Shown here: one piece after another, positions 33,555 through 46,343 of the stretch
Position numbering within the stretch: the first letter of the stretch is position 1
How the letters are laid out: each line of letters starts with the position of its first letter
From: Symbiodinium natans
Taxonomy: Eukaryota > Sar > Dinophyceae > Suessiales > Symbiodiniaceae
Length of the DNA stretch: 64,000 nt
Assembly (NCBI GenBank): GCA_905221605.1
Contig: CAJNDS010000669.1
Span: forward strand, 1-64,000
Direction of reading: 5' to 3'
Notes under the pieces: model-generated
Told to the model about the DNA's origin: nothing
Seen by the model: the letters and a program-made list of their open reading frames with translations, nothing else
Database searches by the model: none
Translations under genes and position numbers: made by a program

Positions 33555-34028
33555 TTACTTGTTTTGTCTTGGGGCAGTACACGCAGAATCGTGGGAGCGG
33601 CTACACCTGCTGAGCTTTGCTGCCACCACAACCACCACTTGCACCGTCATGACGACGAGGGTACTACTCCATCTAGGCCACACGCTCTCACTATCCAATG
33701 CCGAATGCCAAGTGTAGGCTTGCAAGAACCCAATCTCGGTAGGTCGACCGCTGCGCACAAATTCGCGCACATCCATGCTGTCTATAGGGTTTGTTGGGAA
33801 GCCCGCGGTTCTCAGAATTTCGGCGGCTTTGACTATGACATGCATGTTCACATTTTTCGCACAGTTTATGCGAATCGCCACAGATGCTTTGATGTGGAAC
33901 CAGTCAGAGACACGCTGGGGCTGCGTTGGGCTGTGTTGAATGATTCTTGGCACGTTAGTGCACTCGGTTGAATTCAGGAGTCTCAGGGTGCAATTGTTGA
34001 CCTTTGATTCCGTTCCACCTCTGAACAC
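33555..34028 (-). CDS. Open segment of uncertain coding status
   Basis: A 157-codon minus-strand frame. Its centre (VIVKAAEILRTAGFPTNPID then SMDVREFVRSGRPTEIGF) looks protein-like. The end nearest 33600 reads poly-Val through a CCACCA tract. The plus strand is also open for 139 codons here. No domain is recognised. Confidence 0.22.
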   Translation of the reverse strand: MFRGGTESKVNNCTLRLLNSTECTNVPRIIQHSPTQPQRVSDWFHIKASVAIRINCAKNVNMHVIVKAAEILRTAGFPTNPIDSMDVREFVRSGRPTEIGFLQAYTWHSALDSESVWPRWSSTLVVMTVQVVVVVAAKLSRCSRSHDSACTAPRQNK

Positions 34029-36700
34029 GTTGCATCCGGTAGCAGCAAGCGGTGAGACGAAACACGGCGGGCTTGGTCATCGACTAAACAGCCACGGAAC
34101 TGTTGCTCAAAGATTACTTTGGCCAGATGTTGGCCAGAGGAGAAACACTATACGCAAGTCTCCCCCTTTCACAGAGAACAGATCGATTTCTTTGGACTCT
34201 GCGCAGTCCGGCCGTAATGGTTCCCTAACCATCCCTCTCGCTGCCGTTTGTCTGGGGCGGTAGTGCCAAAACGCGCAGCGTCCAAAACCCAAGTCAAGAA
34301 GGATAGAACATTTGACGGATAAATTATTGGCAGGACCGTCCTCGAAGAACCCTTCAGGCCAGCTCTTCTCGATCAACACTTGCGGCTTACAATGGTCTAC
34401 CATGATCTACCATGGTTTACTGCCTCAGGGATGCCCCCGCTGCCACACCCCCAAAACCTCTCTAACGGTGCCTGCTCCTAGGCGTTGAACCCCATGATCC
34501 CAAACTCCTAAAGCCTTCAAAAGGCAACACTTCGAGTTTTCCAGTCCAGAAAGCGTGGCAGCGTCGCGATGTTGTCCTGATGTTAAGAAATGGGTGGCAC
34601 GGCGACGAAGGGCCCCGCATCCAAGGTCTAGGAGTTCGGGATTCTTTACCATGAAAATGGGTTTGCTAGTGGAGCAGTCTGGCAGAAGAATGCACAAATT
34701 CATCAGTTCTCACAACAACACATGGGAAGCATTTATCGACAGTTCCTAGACTTAGATTCTTCGGGGGAAAGGTCCTGCGGAGCAGAAAAGCTCGGTGATT
34801 TAAATCATTTGCCTCAGCTTGTTGAGGGAAGCTGGGTCGGTGAGTGATCCAGCAAGCGGCAAGAAGCCAATGCACGCTCAGATGTTTGGTGTATGTCCTT
34901 CGAAGGGCAGACAAGCTGGGAGTCTGGGAGTCTGTGAGTTGCGGATTTGGAGCTGTGCAGGCTTAGGGCTATGGCAAGGCTAGAATTCAGCTCTGAAATC
35001 GACTCAAAACGCGCAGCCCAGTGTGCAGCCCCAATGCTGTAAGCCCTGATCTAGAATTCAAGCCATTGGATAGGAGTCCAGGCTTGATCCTCAGAGGCCT
35101 GAGACGAACAAATGCACGAAGCCACCACCCAAAGGCCCAACATGCTTGAACATGCGTTCCTGCCGCGTTTTCGCGACACTGAACGGGACCTTGGCGAGAG
35201 CACAATTTCGAACAGAATGTGCACAGGACTGAGGCGAGGGCGGAGATTTAGCACCCGCCGCAAGGCCAAAACCATGCTATTTTGTGTTGGGACACCTCCC
35301 GACTCTTGCATTGCAGCGCACAGCGCTAATGTGAGAGTGTCACAGGCCGAGGACACACCGAGAAGGCCAATAAAGACACACCGAGAGGGTCGTCGGTTCG
35401 ACCTGTTTGAGGGTGGGTCCGGCCAGCGATGTAATTCTCTTTCCCGCAAGCAGTGGGGAAACACAGGGCCTAGGGATGTAGGGTTCTTGCCCTGGTTTCC
35501 GGATGTGAGCCCGCACTCCCACTCCTCGCAGTTCAAAAAGCAAAAGGCCCTAAAGCTGACCCCAAGCCGCTCAAACACCGAAACCCTTGCTTGATTCCTC
35601 CACCCCGAAGCCCGAGGTTGGAAGACTTACAGACCTGAGCATCGCCCGGGTTGAGGGTTGCGGGTGGCTTCTGCAACAACACCCCGGGGTCAGTTGACAC
35701 AGGTCGACCTTGTTCGACTATGTCCTAGTAGGTCCCGTGCGCACTCCGTGCTCGAAATCGTGCTCCCTGCCTAGGTCCTGTGCGCTTTTTCAGGGCCCAC
35801 AAACATCAAGAGGTAGGTGTCCGAGGTCCCGTGCGCATGTATTCGATATCATGCTCCCGTTTTTAAGAGGTATTCTTTGAGATGCGCTTTATTGCAATGG
35901 TCTTGGAGTGGTCTTGGCATGCTCTTGGTGTACACTCTCGGGTTGCTTGTGAAGTCTTGCACTGTTTGGGGGTCTACGCCGGCATGAGTTTAAAAGGCCC
36001 AACCCCACCTTTCACCCGCGAAAGGACCTCGAATCGCCAAGTGCCCAGTCACGCCGGCTCCTGCCAACGCATGCTCTCAAGATGAGTTCTAGGCTGTTGG
36101 GGCGCTGCATATTGCTTTGGACCATGGTGGGCTTGGATGCTTGGGTCTTTGGGAATTTTCAGTCCTTTAGGGCTTTAATGCTCATTGCTGAAAATCCCCG
36201 GTTGCCAGTGCTGGCTATGACAAACCAAAATTCTGTCAGGAAAGGTAGTCTCACCCACAGAGGCGTCGGAATTATCCCGGGCCAAGCCTTATCCGGATCA
36301 CAAGATGGGTTGAACAATGTTGAAAAATAGGACCCTCATTCGCGCTGCAAGATGCAAACTGGGCGCTTCGAGCCTTGATGGTCTTCCTGGTATGCGGGTT
36401 TGCGGGTTGACTGTGTCTTAGTTCAGGTTTTCGCTTCCCATTCCCCCGCTTCTCTCGAGGCACAGTCCGGGAGCCTAGGAGTGGTTCAAACACGGATGGC
36501 GCAACAGAAATTGACAGCGAATACAGCTGACCGCTCTGCCCAACCTTGCACCTTCGGACGGCCCTGTTTGCACCTGGACTGCTTCGAAACACTGTTTTGA
36601 AACACCAGACCCTTAGGTTCCACACGTACAACACCCACCGGACCGTTAGACCATTAGAAACCTTTTGGCCAGTATGTATTCGAAGCCAGTTGGGTGATGG
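34029..36700. other. No confidently recognised gene
   Basis: Open frames of 160-175 codons occur on both strands at 35051-35594. Neither shows a domain, and they overlap completely, so I do not call either. Confidence 0.4.
35728..35866. repeat. Degenerate tandem repeat AGGTCCCGTGCGC
   Basis: AGGTCCCGTGCGCACTCCGTG with a trailing TCGTGCTCCC, then AGGTCCTGTGCGC, then AGGTCCCGTGCGCATGTATT with a trailing TCATGCTCCC: three imperfect, unequally spaced copies. Confidence 0.6.
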
Positions 36701-36704
36701 GATC

Positions 36705-36789
36705 CGTGCTTGCACAGGCGATCCTCCGCGATGTCCAAGATAAACTGGGACACTTCCTCGGTGAGGAGGTCCTGCGGTACCAAGATGGC
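36705..36789 (-). CDS. Exon fragment resembling the start of a REDD1/DDIT4 domain
   Basis: An 85-nt segment with a TAG|GCC acceptor and a possible GA donor (CACG|GATC) reads AILVPQDLLTEEVSQFILDI then AEDRLCKHG. The spacing of ILVP..LL, the I/V-L pair, AE and C..G recalls the first helix of animal REDD1/DDIT4 proteins, which act as stress inhibitors of TOR signalling. It is only 28 residues, so the family call is tentative; that it is an exon is more secure. Neighbouring exons were not identified. Confidence 0.35.
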
Positions 36790-38587
36790 CTACACCTGGA
36801 ACAGAGGGCTTGCCTTTGGGCAATGCCCTGAACCTCGGTAATTCGTTGGTCAAAAGGGCATAGCAGCTCTGCCTACTGCGACGACTCACTGAAACCAGTC
36901 TCGAGGCTACTTCTCATTGCATTTCAGAGCTGGGCATCTTCGACCTCTGTAACTTAGCAATCAACCGTTTAACCACCCTCTATCCAAACTATGTATTGAT
37001 CTCCTCGCCCGTTCAACGAAGGCCTTCGCCTCCAGCCCCAAAAGCCAGAACCCCAAGAATGTACATGGCTCAAGGCATGGTGGTCATTAAGTTTCGCCCC
37101 GCTTCCGACACCATGAGGCAAAACCAGGGTTGGGAGAATAACCTGATTTGGACGCCAACGGACACGGTCGCTGATTGCAGAAGTCGAGTAGGCAGACGGG
37201 AGATCTGGCAAAAGCATCGAATTTGGGCAAGTGTGCAGATACAGTTGGACACGTCGCGATACCGCGATTGTCGGTTTTCTGATCGCTTTGGAGACTTTCT
37301 TGCGAAGTCGGGAAGCGTTACTTTCAGAGTTCCTGGGTTTTTAAACCACTGGCTCGGCATCCCTCAACCCACCTAAGCTGTCTAGAAACATGGAGTCCTT
37401 GTGCTGGAACAGATCGTGAGTGCCCCCGGCCAATTCCAAATGCCGCTTGTCCTTGCATCGCAGGGCCTGCGCAACTTAGGCTGTTAAGTATTTTAAGGCT
37501 TTTAAGGTTTTCTTAGATTTTATGCTAGGGCCGTACACGGCCATCCGAATCAAGTGTGATTTAGCAAGGTGCGGATTTCGACGCCGTATCGAGATGTCAT
37601 GCAGCTGACAGGCAAGTGCGCTTTGCGCCACCTGTGCCGGAAAGGATTCTTAATCGATGGGACTCCCATCCTCACATGAGGACATTGTTGAGCCGAGGGC
37701 ATCTCACATGTTTGAAGGGCATGGGCGAAGACGACATCACTCTGGGAACGCAGTGATTTCGTGCACTGTGGCAAGTTGTCCATGAAACTCTAATTAGGAG
37801 GCTGCCTTGCTGAGTACAATCCTGCCCGGCGGCATATGCGTGCCAAGGCCTTAAAAAGCTTCTTCGTGGATCTTGGCTTCACCACCTGCGCATTTAGAAT
37901 TAAGGCATGAGGTTCGGGCCTCAAAGATGAAGGGTCTTAGGGTCTCTAAGTTTAGAGATGCTGCTGCGATTATAGTTGACGGTGCTTTGGTGCACTGCTG
38001 GGATCATCTCGACTGATATCATACCCTGAGAATCTAACAAAGGGCCTCTTGTCGAGCAGCAACCCTTCAGAAGGAGTTCAACATGTTTCTTGGGGTTTGT
38101 TTAGGGTTTAGACCAACATTTGGCCTTGATCGAGACCCCAAGCTCCACGTACTGTGCAAGCTCCCCATACTTTGTGCTCTTGGGGGAGCTCAGGCTTGGG
38201 CTCTACATCTTGAACCCACCCCAAAAAAAGAGGCCTCATCCGCATCGCCACTGACAAGGAGTGCTTTCAAAGGGACGAGAGCCTTTTGCACATCCGCCGC
38301 GACCTGGCAACGAACACTCGGGCACTTGGCAGCCGAAACTTGTAGGTATTGGTGTTGCTTGGAAGCCAAAGGCCCTAGGACCAATTCCTAGAGGGCTTAT
38401 CTGACTCTCCCTGTGAGACTAGTGTGAGCACGCCTATGGCTTGCGTTTTGTAGCTCAAAGTAGGTGGCACGGACGGAAGGCATTCTTGCGAGCTTCAAGA
38501 CTGAGGGCGTGCATTTGGAAAGTCGTTGCATGCGTAGTCTATGTGCAGCGTGGCCAGAGTGAGTCTGAAGAGATTAGGCAGGCCTCG
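36790..38587. other. No confidently recognised gene
   Basis: Short frames only. The longest is a 126-codon plus-strand frame at 36996-37376 without a recognisable domain. Confidence 0.4.
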
Positions 38588-38590
38588 CTG

Positions 38591-38622
<32 letters not shown>

Positions 38623-38697
38623 TATCTCTCTCTCTGCTCTCTCGCCGCTCTCTCTCCGCTCTCTCTGCTGTCTCTCTCCTCTTCTTCTTCTTCTTTT
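38588..38697. repeat. CT-rich microsatellite
   Basis: TCTCTC runs interrupted by TATC and CGC, ending in TTCTTCTTC. A pyrimidine-only tract on the plus strand. Confidence 0.9.
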
Positions 38698-39038
38698 TTG
38701 AAAAACGTGCTGCAGTTAGTCAACGAGTGGGTCGTTCTGTTTGACGACTCCCACCACTTCTCAGGATGTGATTGTATGTGAGTCAGCTATCGAACTGGGC
38801 CCTCAACTCGCCAGGCCATAGGAAATAAGTGTGAAAGTACATGGGAAGTGTCCCCATCAGGGCACTTAAAGCCGGACCCCCTGAAACAAAACCACGCCGT
38901 GACCCCAAACCGCCAACAAAACACGAAGCCTTCACCTTGCCCCCGCGTGGCTTCACTGTTACGGTGCAATCGCCAGGGCTTCTTGCACTCGTCGGCTGCG
39001 TTGACTCAGCCCAGCCCTGTGGTGACTACTGGGTCCCC

Positions 39039-39248
39039 TCACGTGGCCCCCAGGTCTCGTAGTGGCTCTCTCCCTTTCTTGCGAGTCTTCCACGCAGTGA
39101 TGTCGTTGTGGCACACCTCCCTCTCTTGCAGGTCCTCGACCTTGACTTCGACCATCGGCTCGTCCTCGTCTCCCTGGTTGGTGGTGCTCGTTGGCTTGCC
39201 CCCCTGGGTGTCGACATTGTTTGGTTGAAGGTTTCTGAGCGAGCTCAT
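39039..39248 (-). CDS. Exon-like open segment, unrecognised
   Basis: Minus-strand frame of 69 codons containing MSSLRNLQPNNVDTQGGKPT and EDEPMVEVKVEDLQEREVCH. It is acidic and charged, unlike the repeat-derived frames nearby. A GTCGACACCCAG|GGGGGC acceptor may start the real exon. No domain was recognised. Confidence 0.3.
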   Translation of the reverse strand: MSSLRNLQPNNVDTQGGKPTSTTNQGDEDEPMVEVKVEDLQEREVCHNDITAWKTRKKGREPLRDLGAT

Positions 39249-39295
39249 GAAGACACTTCAATTGACACGTTTCCAGTTTTAGACATATCAATTGT

Positions 39296-39356
39296 CACCT
39301 CTCCCTCTCCCTCTCCCTCTCCCTCTCCCTCTCCCTCTCCCTCTCCCTCTCCCTCT
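39296..39356. repeat. CCCTCT hexanucleotide repeat
   Basis: About ten perfect copies of a TCCCTC hexamer in tandem. It lies just upstream of the minus-strand exon-like segment at 39039-39248. Confidence 0.92.
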
Positions 39357-39429
39357 GCTTACTTGAAATGCGAACGGCTTGGAGGACCTCCCAGTTGTTC
39401 ACCGGGGCGTTCAAAGTACAAAGACCTGC

Positions 39430-39830
39430 ACGGATTCAACTTAAGAAGTTGCAGGTGTAGGGCTTCGGGTGTCTGGGTGTTGACCGGTCACACAGATTTG
39501 AGCCCAAATTACCGCATGTTTCGCTACTTCCAAAGCCCGTGCGGGTTTGAGCTTAGTGTTGGGGCTCAGGCTTGAGGTTTCTTGTTGTTTAGACGGGTTC
39601 ATGCCCCGAGCCCAGAACCAGATTCAGGTGCCGAATTCAGCTGGGAAGACTATGCAGAGGTTTGAAGTAGGAACCCTCCTTCCCAACTCAAAGCCCGGCT
39701 GCGGAGCGGCATGAGGTTAGGGCTTCATGGGCTTCAGGGTAAAGCCTGTCAGGCTGTGAGTTCAATGAGTCCCAAAACTCAGAGTTAGGGCTTTGAGCTC
39801 CAGGTTTAGGGGTTCAGGGTTTATCTAGAT
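39430..39830. repeat. Degenerate telomere-like TTTAGGG block
   Basis: GGTTTAGGGG, GGGCTT, TTAGGGCTT, TTCAGGGTTT and related words recur along about 400 bp on the plus strand, opposite in orientation to the block at 3120-3420. Confidence 0.55.
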
Positions 39831-42800
39831 CCCCCCGGCCAAGATTGGATCGTCCTCCCCCCCCTCCCCCCGAGATAACATTGCAGGTGCTGGGTTGTTG
39901 CACGCTCACGAAGCTTGTATGCCCGCATTTCCGCCCAAATTTAGGGTATCTGCTCACCAAGCTCCCTGTGCGAAGCAGCCGTACACAGATTTGTGGCAAG
40001 CGCTTGATGCCGCCATCGCACATCCCGCCGAAAGTCTTCGGGGTGGTTGCGCGTCACCCGCTGAGAACACGTATCCCTGTCACAGTGACTGATAGTGCAA
40101 CACAGCTTCGGCTCCCATGGAACAAGCTTGTGGTATTACTTCTTGGGAAGCTTAGCTGGAAACTTTTATGAGGGAGCTAGTCTCGATTGTGTGGCCGGTG
40201 AAAAACAACCCTGCATGAACGCTTCGTGGGCAAAACATGTCATTCGCAATCGTTCCCCTTCAAGCCCCAACAGTCAACACAACTTGTCAGGGTGGTCCAG
40301 CTCCCGTAAACTTAAGTATTTCTTGGGAGAGCTCCCTGTGCAAAAGCATTCTGGGGGAGCTCGCGGGACCCGCATGACATCCAGAACAGCGAGGCTGTGC
40401 ATGGCCTCCTCAATTTCTTTTGCATCTCAGAGGGCAAATGCAGTCGAGCGTGTCTGGGTATCGGCCGAGAGCACGCGCTCCGCAGACATAAGTTCAACGC
40501 ACACGGAGCTACATGAGGAATATGCCGTGTATGATGTAGCCACCTGGCTTGACCCCGAGCTGCGCTAGTCAGGTTGTGAGTAGGAGTGGAGTGTTGCTAA
40601 GTATCTTCAGCCAAAGCTGCATTTCCTCAAATGTCTGTTGCCTTTCGTAGCTTTAGCGGATGCTCTGCGACTCTTGTGCAGCCGAGCTCATCCTTGCTAG
40701 ATCCTGAGGCTGAAAGATGCTGAGAGCACCAAGAGCCCCCTATTTGCCCAAGCTTGTCACTTCGCCACAGCTGCCCAGCTGCAACGAGTCAACGCGTGCC
40801 TGCCCAGCATGGATTTGCCGAATGTTTCTGAGGGCGTGGTCGTGGGGTTGTGCAGCTGTGCGGTACTTTGCTACGAGGTCTGGACCGAGAGGATGCCAGA
40901 AAACCCCTTACCCCTAGCTGGGAACTCTTGCGCCGTAAAGGCTAGCTAGTGGCCTTCTGTTCTCAGGCGCTCGTGTCCAGCCCCCTGTGCCCCCCTCCCG
41001 CCTCCGCTTGGCCACTTTAGCTTGCTCGGATGCAATTGTTGTGATGTAGACTTCCTTGAAGTCTGGGCCAAAGGCATACCTGCGAGCTTCACAGGGCCCT
41101 CCTCGCTCCTTGGCTGCCTGAAGAGTGCCCTGGACCCCTTAACACCCCACAGCGCTGGACACCTAAGAGTAAACCCTGGAGCCCCAATTGTAAAAAGCTC
41201 AAGCTCTAACCCGCACCGTGCAGCCCCAAGCCCTATAGAGGCCCTCAGTCCAAGAACGCCCGTAAGACGCCGCCCTCAAAAACCCTTCACACCTAGACCT
41301 CCACTGCGAAGGTCTGCAAAGTGTCGGTCTTAACTCTGGGTCTGGAATGTCTGGAAGCTGCGAAAGCTGCGTCCGACACAGGCGGGCCACTGGCGAAAGG
41401 TCGCACCACCGAGCCCCGTGACTCCTGGAGGTGTGTTCTGGATCCTTCTAGGGTTCTTCGGGCCTGTGGATTCTGGGTTCTCTTCGGGTCGAGGAGTTTA
41501 GGGGTTAGCACCTTTGGGTCGGAAGCCGAATCTTGGAATTGGTTGCCTAGCGCGAGTGCAAGTTTCAGCATTCTAGGAGGAGGAGCTTCAAGCTCAGGGC
41601 CCAAGGTGATCCAAATACGCTCAGAGCATCGAGTTTAGGAGATCTGCAAGTCCAGAGGATGCGACCGAATCAGTGTCATGATGCGCCACTTTTGGCTGGT
41701 ACTCTCGGGCCTGGCCTCGTTTATTCAGGTCTCTTGATAATCTTAAGTCTAAGGCTTGGAGTTCACAGCAGCTGGCACGGATAAGAACTTGCATGCGTTG
41801 TGGTGACTTCGTGCATTGATCTGTCTGTCAGTGCGGTGGGAGCAGCAGGACAAACGGGGAAATTAGAGCTCAGGCTAACTGTGCATGTGCGATGTCAGCC
41901 GCCAAATGCCCAACCTTTCCTTATAAGCACGCAGACCGAAGCGGTAGAATAGCCGACCCCCGTGCAATGATGACCTACGCAATAATAGCCATGAAGTTCT
42001 CCTTGCCCTGCCCTGTTCCAGGTGGTCTACCTGGGGAAGCCCTCAACCTGGTACCGATTTCCTCATTTCCTCTGTCTTTGACTTTTTTGGGGGACGTGTG
42101 ACCGCTCCGACACGAGCTGGCTGGATCGGCCAGAGGTCGTCCCTCAGCAAACTTGCGGGTTGTCGTGACTGTTTCTACTGCATTTCTACTCCACTTCTAC
42201 ATCCTTCTACGCGGTCATGCGGAGTGGTACCCGGGTCCGCCCCGCACTTCTATCTCTGTAGAATTACCAGACTTGTCCATCAAGCTTTTTGGCCTCAGGA
42301 GTCCTGAGACTCTGAGGCCTTCGAGAGCCGTGGGGGCTTTTTGGGTGGCCTCAAAGCGAATGTGTGGGGAAGAGTTCGAGGCTCTGGAAACAATTCGGGA
42401 ATCTTCTCGTGTATGCAAGCTCCGAAGGCACAGAGACAGCACATCGACGGAAAGCCACGTAAACTTCTTCACTCTCAGGCCATGACGAGTGGCTCCCATC
42501 GGCTGACCTGGATTAAGGCAAGCGGTGATTGCGGATCTGAATCTCCCTTGCTTAGATTTCTGGCTATGAAGGGCTGAGCGCTTGGGCTTCAATGTTGCAA
42601 GTCTCCCACAAAGATTCCGACCTTTGCGGCTCTTCAGGTTCTCAGGCACAACATGTACAACCCAACCTCTGCTTTCAAGCTATTCTTTGCTGTTCTGCAT
42701 ACTTACGCATATGTCTCCATTCCTTGTAAAGTCTGATCCGCTCAGCTCCTCAGCTCCTTCAACGCAGCCACCTAAACAATGTGCACCCATGGTGGAACTG

Positions 42801-43279
42801 CTTGTGCCCCCGATCCGCTACACAGACGGTGAAAGATGTTGACAGACTCTGTCTGGCATACGTAGCCCAAACATCCCCCAAACACTGCGCGACTCAGTGC
42901 GGGAGCGGTTGAGCCGCGCACCTATTTGCAGCTCACTTTCAGAGTGTTGAGGAGGCTCCTGTGGCTGAGAGTGTGGCGCGCCTCTTACGTCTTCCTCTCA
43001 CAAAAGGGTTCAGGCGGTTCAGGGTTTGGAGATGTTCCGCGAGTGAGACACTATCTACTTGAGATTGTGCCGCAAATTTCCGCCTTTCGCAAGCAGAACT
43101 CAAGAGCTTGTTACACTTACTCCAAACGGTGCCGGACGGACATGACATCTGAAACCCTGCGGATCCCTGTCGGAGGGCCAAGAGGACAAGTCAGTACTAT
43201 GTGACCCAGATCGACCCAGCATGCCAAGCATGATGCTCCTGCGCAGGCATGCTTAGTCGAGGAAAGTCTCCACGCGCTA
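39831..43279. other. No confidently recognised gene
   Basis: A short minus-strand segment around 40345-40420 reads EIEEAMHSLAVLDVMRVPRA and may be a piece of an exon. Elsewhere only overlapping short frames occur. CCCTAAAC-like words lie at 41140-41300. Confidence 0.35.
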
Positions 43280-43715
43280 CAGACCACAGCCCGAACACAC
43301 CCAAACCCAACACCACCTGAGCACCCCGCAAACCTAAGACCCAACCCATCCAAACTTTGCAAACTAAGGCCCGAATCCCCGATTTCGAAGCCACAAAGAG
43401 AGATTGGTGCCTGGGCTTGCGCCAGCTGTGTCAGCCCCTCCAGGGCTTCCCTACGGACCTGGAGATGGGGATACCATGGGAAAGCCAAGACGGCTCAAGG
43501 GACAAAAGTTGGGGCCCAAAGGGCCTTTGGGTTGAACCCTTGCCCAAGAGCAGAAAACGCCGGTGCACACAAGTAGCGACCCCTTACTCTTGAACGCTGA
43601 GTCCCAAACCACCTATAAGTCTCAACACCCAAAACAATCTCAAAGGTACAGTCTCAAAGGTTGCAAAAAACCCTAAAGAGCCGAAAGTCCCAACCCTAAG
43701 CTCGAAGTTTTTCAG
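43280..43715. repeat. Degenerate telomere-like CCCTAAA block
   Basis: CCAAACCC, ACCTAAGACCC, AAACCCTAAAG and AACCCTAAG words recur on the plus strand in two parts (43290-43380 and 43600-43705). Confidence 0.5.
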
Positions 43716-44549
43716 CCCTGTAGCCCTGGCCTCCAGAAGGCGCTGGTGGACGTTCCGCTGGTCCTCAGCCTGCCCAAGGCAGAAGAGGGGGCTTTCTCAA
43801 GTACTTCAGGGCTGTAAGGTTTTGGGAGTCGGGATTGAGTCAAGGTGTAGGTGCAATTTAAGGGTACCTGGAGGCTGAGCATTATCAGAGGAATCTCATG
43901 GGACCTAGCAGTGTTGAATTCTAAGGATGATCGATCACCCCTTGCGGCAACCTCTGGCTGAAAAGGTGCTGTCAAGAGCTCGCACAACCGAAGCTCCAAA
44001 CCACGTCTGTCAAGACTCCTTAGCACGCGCGCTTGGACACGAGTTGGGGTCCTGGATCAGAAGCTGACGTCCTTGTCCTGAGACCATCTCCTTCACGTAA
44101 GTAAGGTTCAGACTGCAGAGCAGCGAAACTGTGAATCCTAACCTTGTCCATCCTCAGCCTTCCAAAGCAAGAGGTTGACGTTCCAAGCGCTCCTCGAGCT
44201 TCCCAACGCGGGTGCTCAGCCTTGGCAGTCATGGAGAATCGCATTCCTTGAAGCATTTAGCAGACTCAGCCACTCCAATCTTCATGTCGCCATCGTATTA
44301 GGGGCATCATCAGAACGTTTTGCATCTATGCTTGGCTGTAGTCAAATGTCATAAACGCACAGACACTGAACTACTAAATCCTGATTCTTTGAACGCAGGA
44401 GGGTGCTATCGCAGCGGACACAGTGGTACGAACTGCTGCTGGCATGCACAGAGTTTTCATACACCAGCAAACACCGTGGCTGCCAGCACATCCTCCAACA
44501 CGAGAAATCCTAACACCCAACCGCCAAGAAATCTTCGGGTTTGTTAAGG

Positions 44550-45020
44550 TCCGTGCTGGCTGCACTGATCTCTGACCTGCAGGAGGCTGTCCTGCGAAGA
44601 GCGAAGGCAGATGACAGGGTCTGGGGGTGCAAGAAACTACCTGTCTCAGCTAGGTGGCTGTCTAACTCTCAATTTTCCGCAAAGCATCTTGACAGGTTCG
44701 TTGAAAGTGTGCAAGATGGCCGGCGATCGCGGCAGAGGAGTCGGAAAGCTCGCTTCCATTCATCTACTGCAGATTTTCTAAATTTTCTGATGCTAGGTGC
44801 AAGGTCTGGACAAGGAGCAGGCCACGAACTTTCTCGAACACGTGCTGGTAACTGTTAGATGTGCCCCAGGCTCTGTTGGGAGACTTTGATGTCTGCATGC
44901 TCTCCTGCCGCCGCATCTGCCGTGGTGAAGGACCTCAAGGTTTGCATTCTAGGCTGGATTACTGTTGGACTCCCCGTGATTGGAGCACTTCGGCCCCCCG
45001 CTGTTCTCCATGTTCTACAG
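44550..45020 (+). CDS. Exon-like segments of an unrecognised gene, one with a hydrophobic helix
   Basis: Plus-strand pieces: VLAALISDLQEAVLRRAKAD near 44550-44616; VQGLDKEQATNFLEHVL at 44797-44847, bounded by TAG|GTG and CTG|GTAA; and VKDLKVCILGWITVGLPVIG near 44925-44990, hydrophobic enough for a membrane helix. The second piece ends and the third can begin in phase 0. The family is unknown and the joining is inference. Confidence 0.28.
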
Positions 45021-46343
45021 CCCTGAGCCGCTGGGCTGCTGGCCGCTGGCCTCCGTCTGCCGGGATCGGAGGTCCTCACACATGCGCACGCTCATTATCA
45101 CCGTCTCCACTTGGAAAAAACGCAGCACTATGGAGCAACTCGATGTTAAACAAATGTCCATCCAATAACTTTCCATGTTTCCACCAGCTCCCCCCCCGTT
45201 CACCGCCCATTTCCCTCCCTTGCAAACGACAAGCATGACTACGCAATGATATCACAAACGACCTCCCCCCTGTCGGCAGACACCCCCCAGCACACAATAG
45301 CGCACACCAGGAACCTGAAGCTGCTTGTGGAGCTCGTCCAGCCTTGCATGGAGGATGTTTGTAGAGGTCGGGGTGGTCGATTCCATGCTGGAAGAGACTG
45401 CAGTATAAGCGTACAGGACGTCGGGTTTGGCATCTTTGCACTTGCATGGATCGCCGACCTCAACATCTCACGAGTCTTGGCCTGCCAACGTTTAAGTTTG
45501 TGGCTTTCATTTATCCGGAATTAGAGAGGTAGCAACCTGGTAGGCCCGAGCTGTCCGCCTCCCGAAGCCCTACACTTCCACCCTCACCTTTATAAGAGAT
45601 TCATGACCTGTCCAGGCTTCCAGAATCCCATCCCCCCATGCTGGGTCCGCAACTTCTCATCGACTGCCCTGGACACCTTCGGGAGCACCACGCATGTAAG
45701 TTCTCCAAGTGTAAGTGTTCAACACGTTCCCGGAAATACAGTCCTTGGAAACATATACAAACAAGTGAAACATGTCAGCGTCAGCACAATGTGCCGGCTC
45801 GTTCTCTACAGTAGCATTCCATACTGTGTCTTCGCAGCAAATTCTGTAACGCTGCCCTCCCTTTTCGTGTGTGCTTTGTAAGGTGGCCTGCGCCCCTGTG
45901 CACTTCGGACATGAACATGATTGAACATGCATTCCGGCCGGATTCTTGGCTAGCTCATGGTGGAGCGGAGCTGTGTTCTTTACCAAGCGGAGCACCTCAA
46001 CCCCGAACGAGCAAAGGCACCACGGGCTTATTGCACTGCCTCTTCCTCCACTCGAAGCTCCATCCTGCAGAGACTTCGACATGCTTTGAGGGCTTAGGAT
46101 GCTACGCATTCTCTTAGAGTCTGAGAAGCATTCGGAGAATGGGCTTAGGATGGGTATTATGTCAGGGGCATGCAGCAAGGACTCGCAGATACTCTGATCC
46201 TTTTTTGGGCCTTGCTGTGCGTAGTTTGACTTGGTATGAGTTGCGATGATCATGCCTCACACTGAACATACCATACGCATGTAGCCCTTGTCAACGCCCT
46301 CAACAACGCTTCCGAGCGGGCATGTCCTGTTGGAATGTTGTTT
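45021..46343. other. No confidently recognised gene
   Basis: The longest frame is a 198-codon minus-strand one at 45657-46253, with no domain recognised. A minus-strand stretch near 45300-45400 reads NILHARLDELHKQLQVPGVR and may be an exon fragment. Confidence 0.35.
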
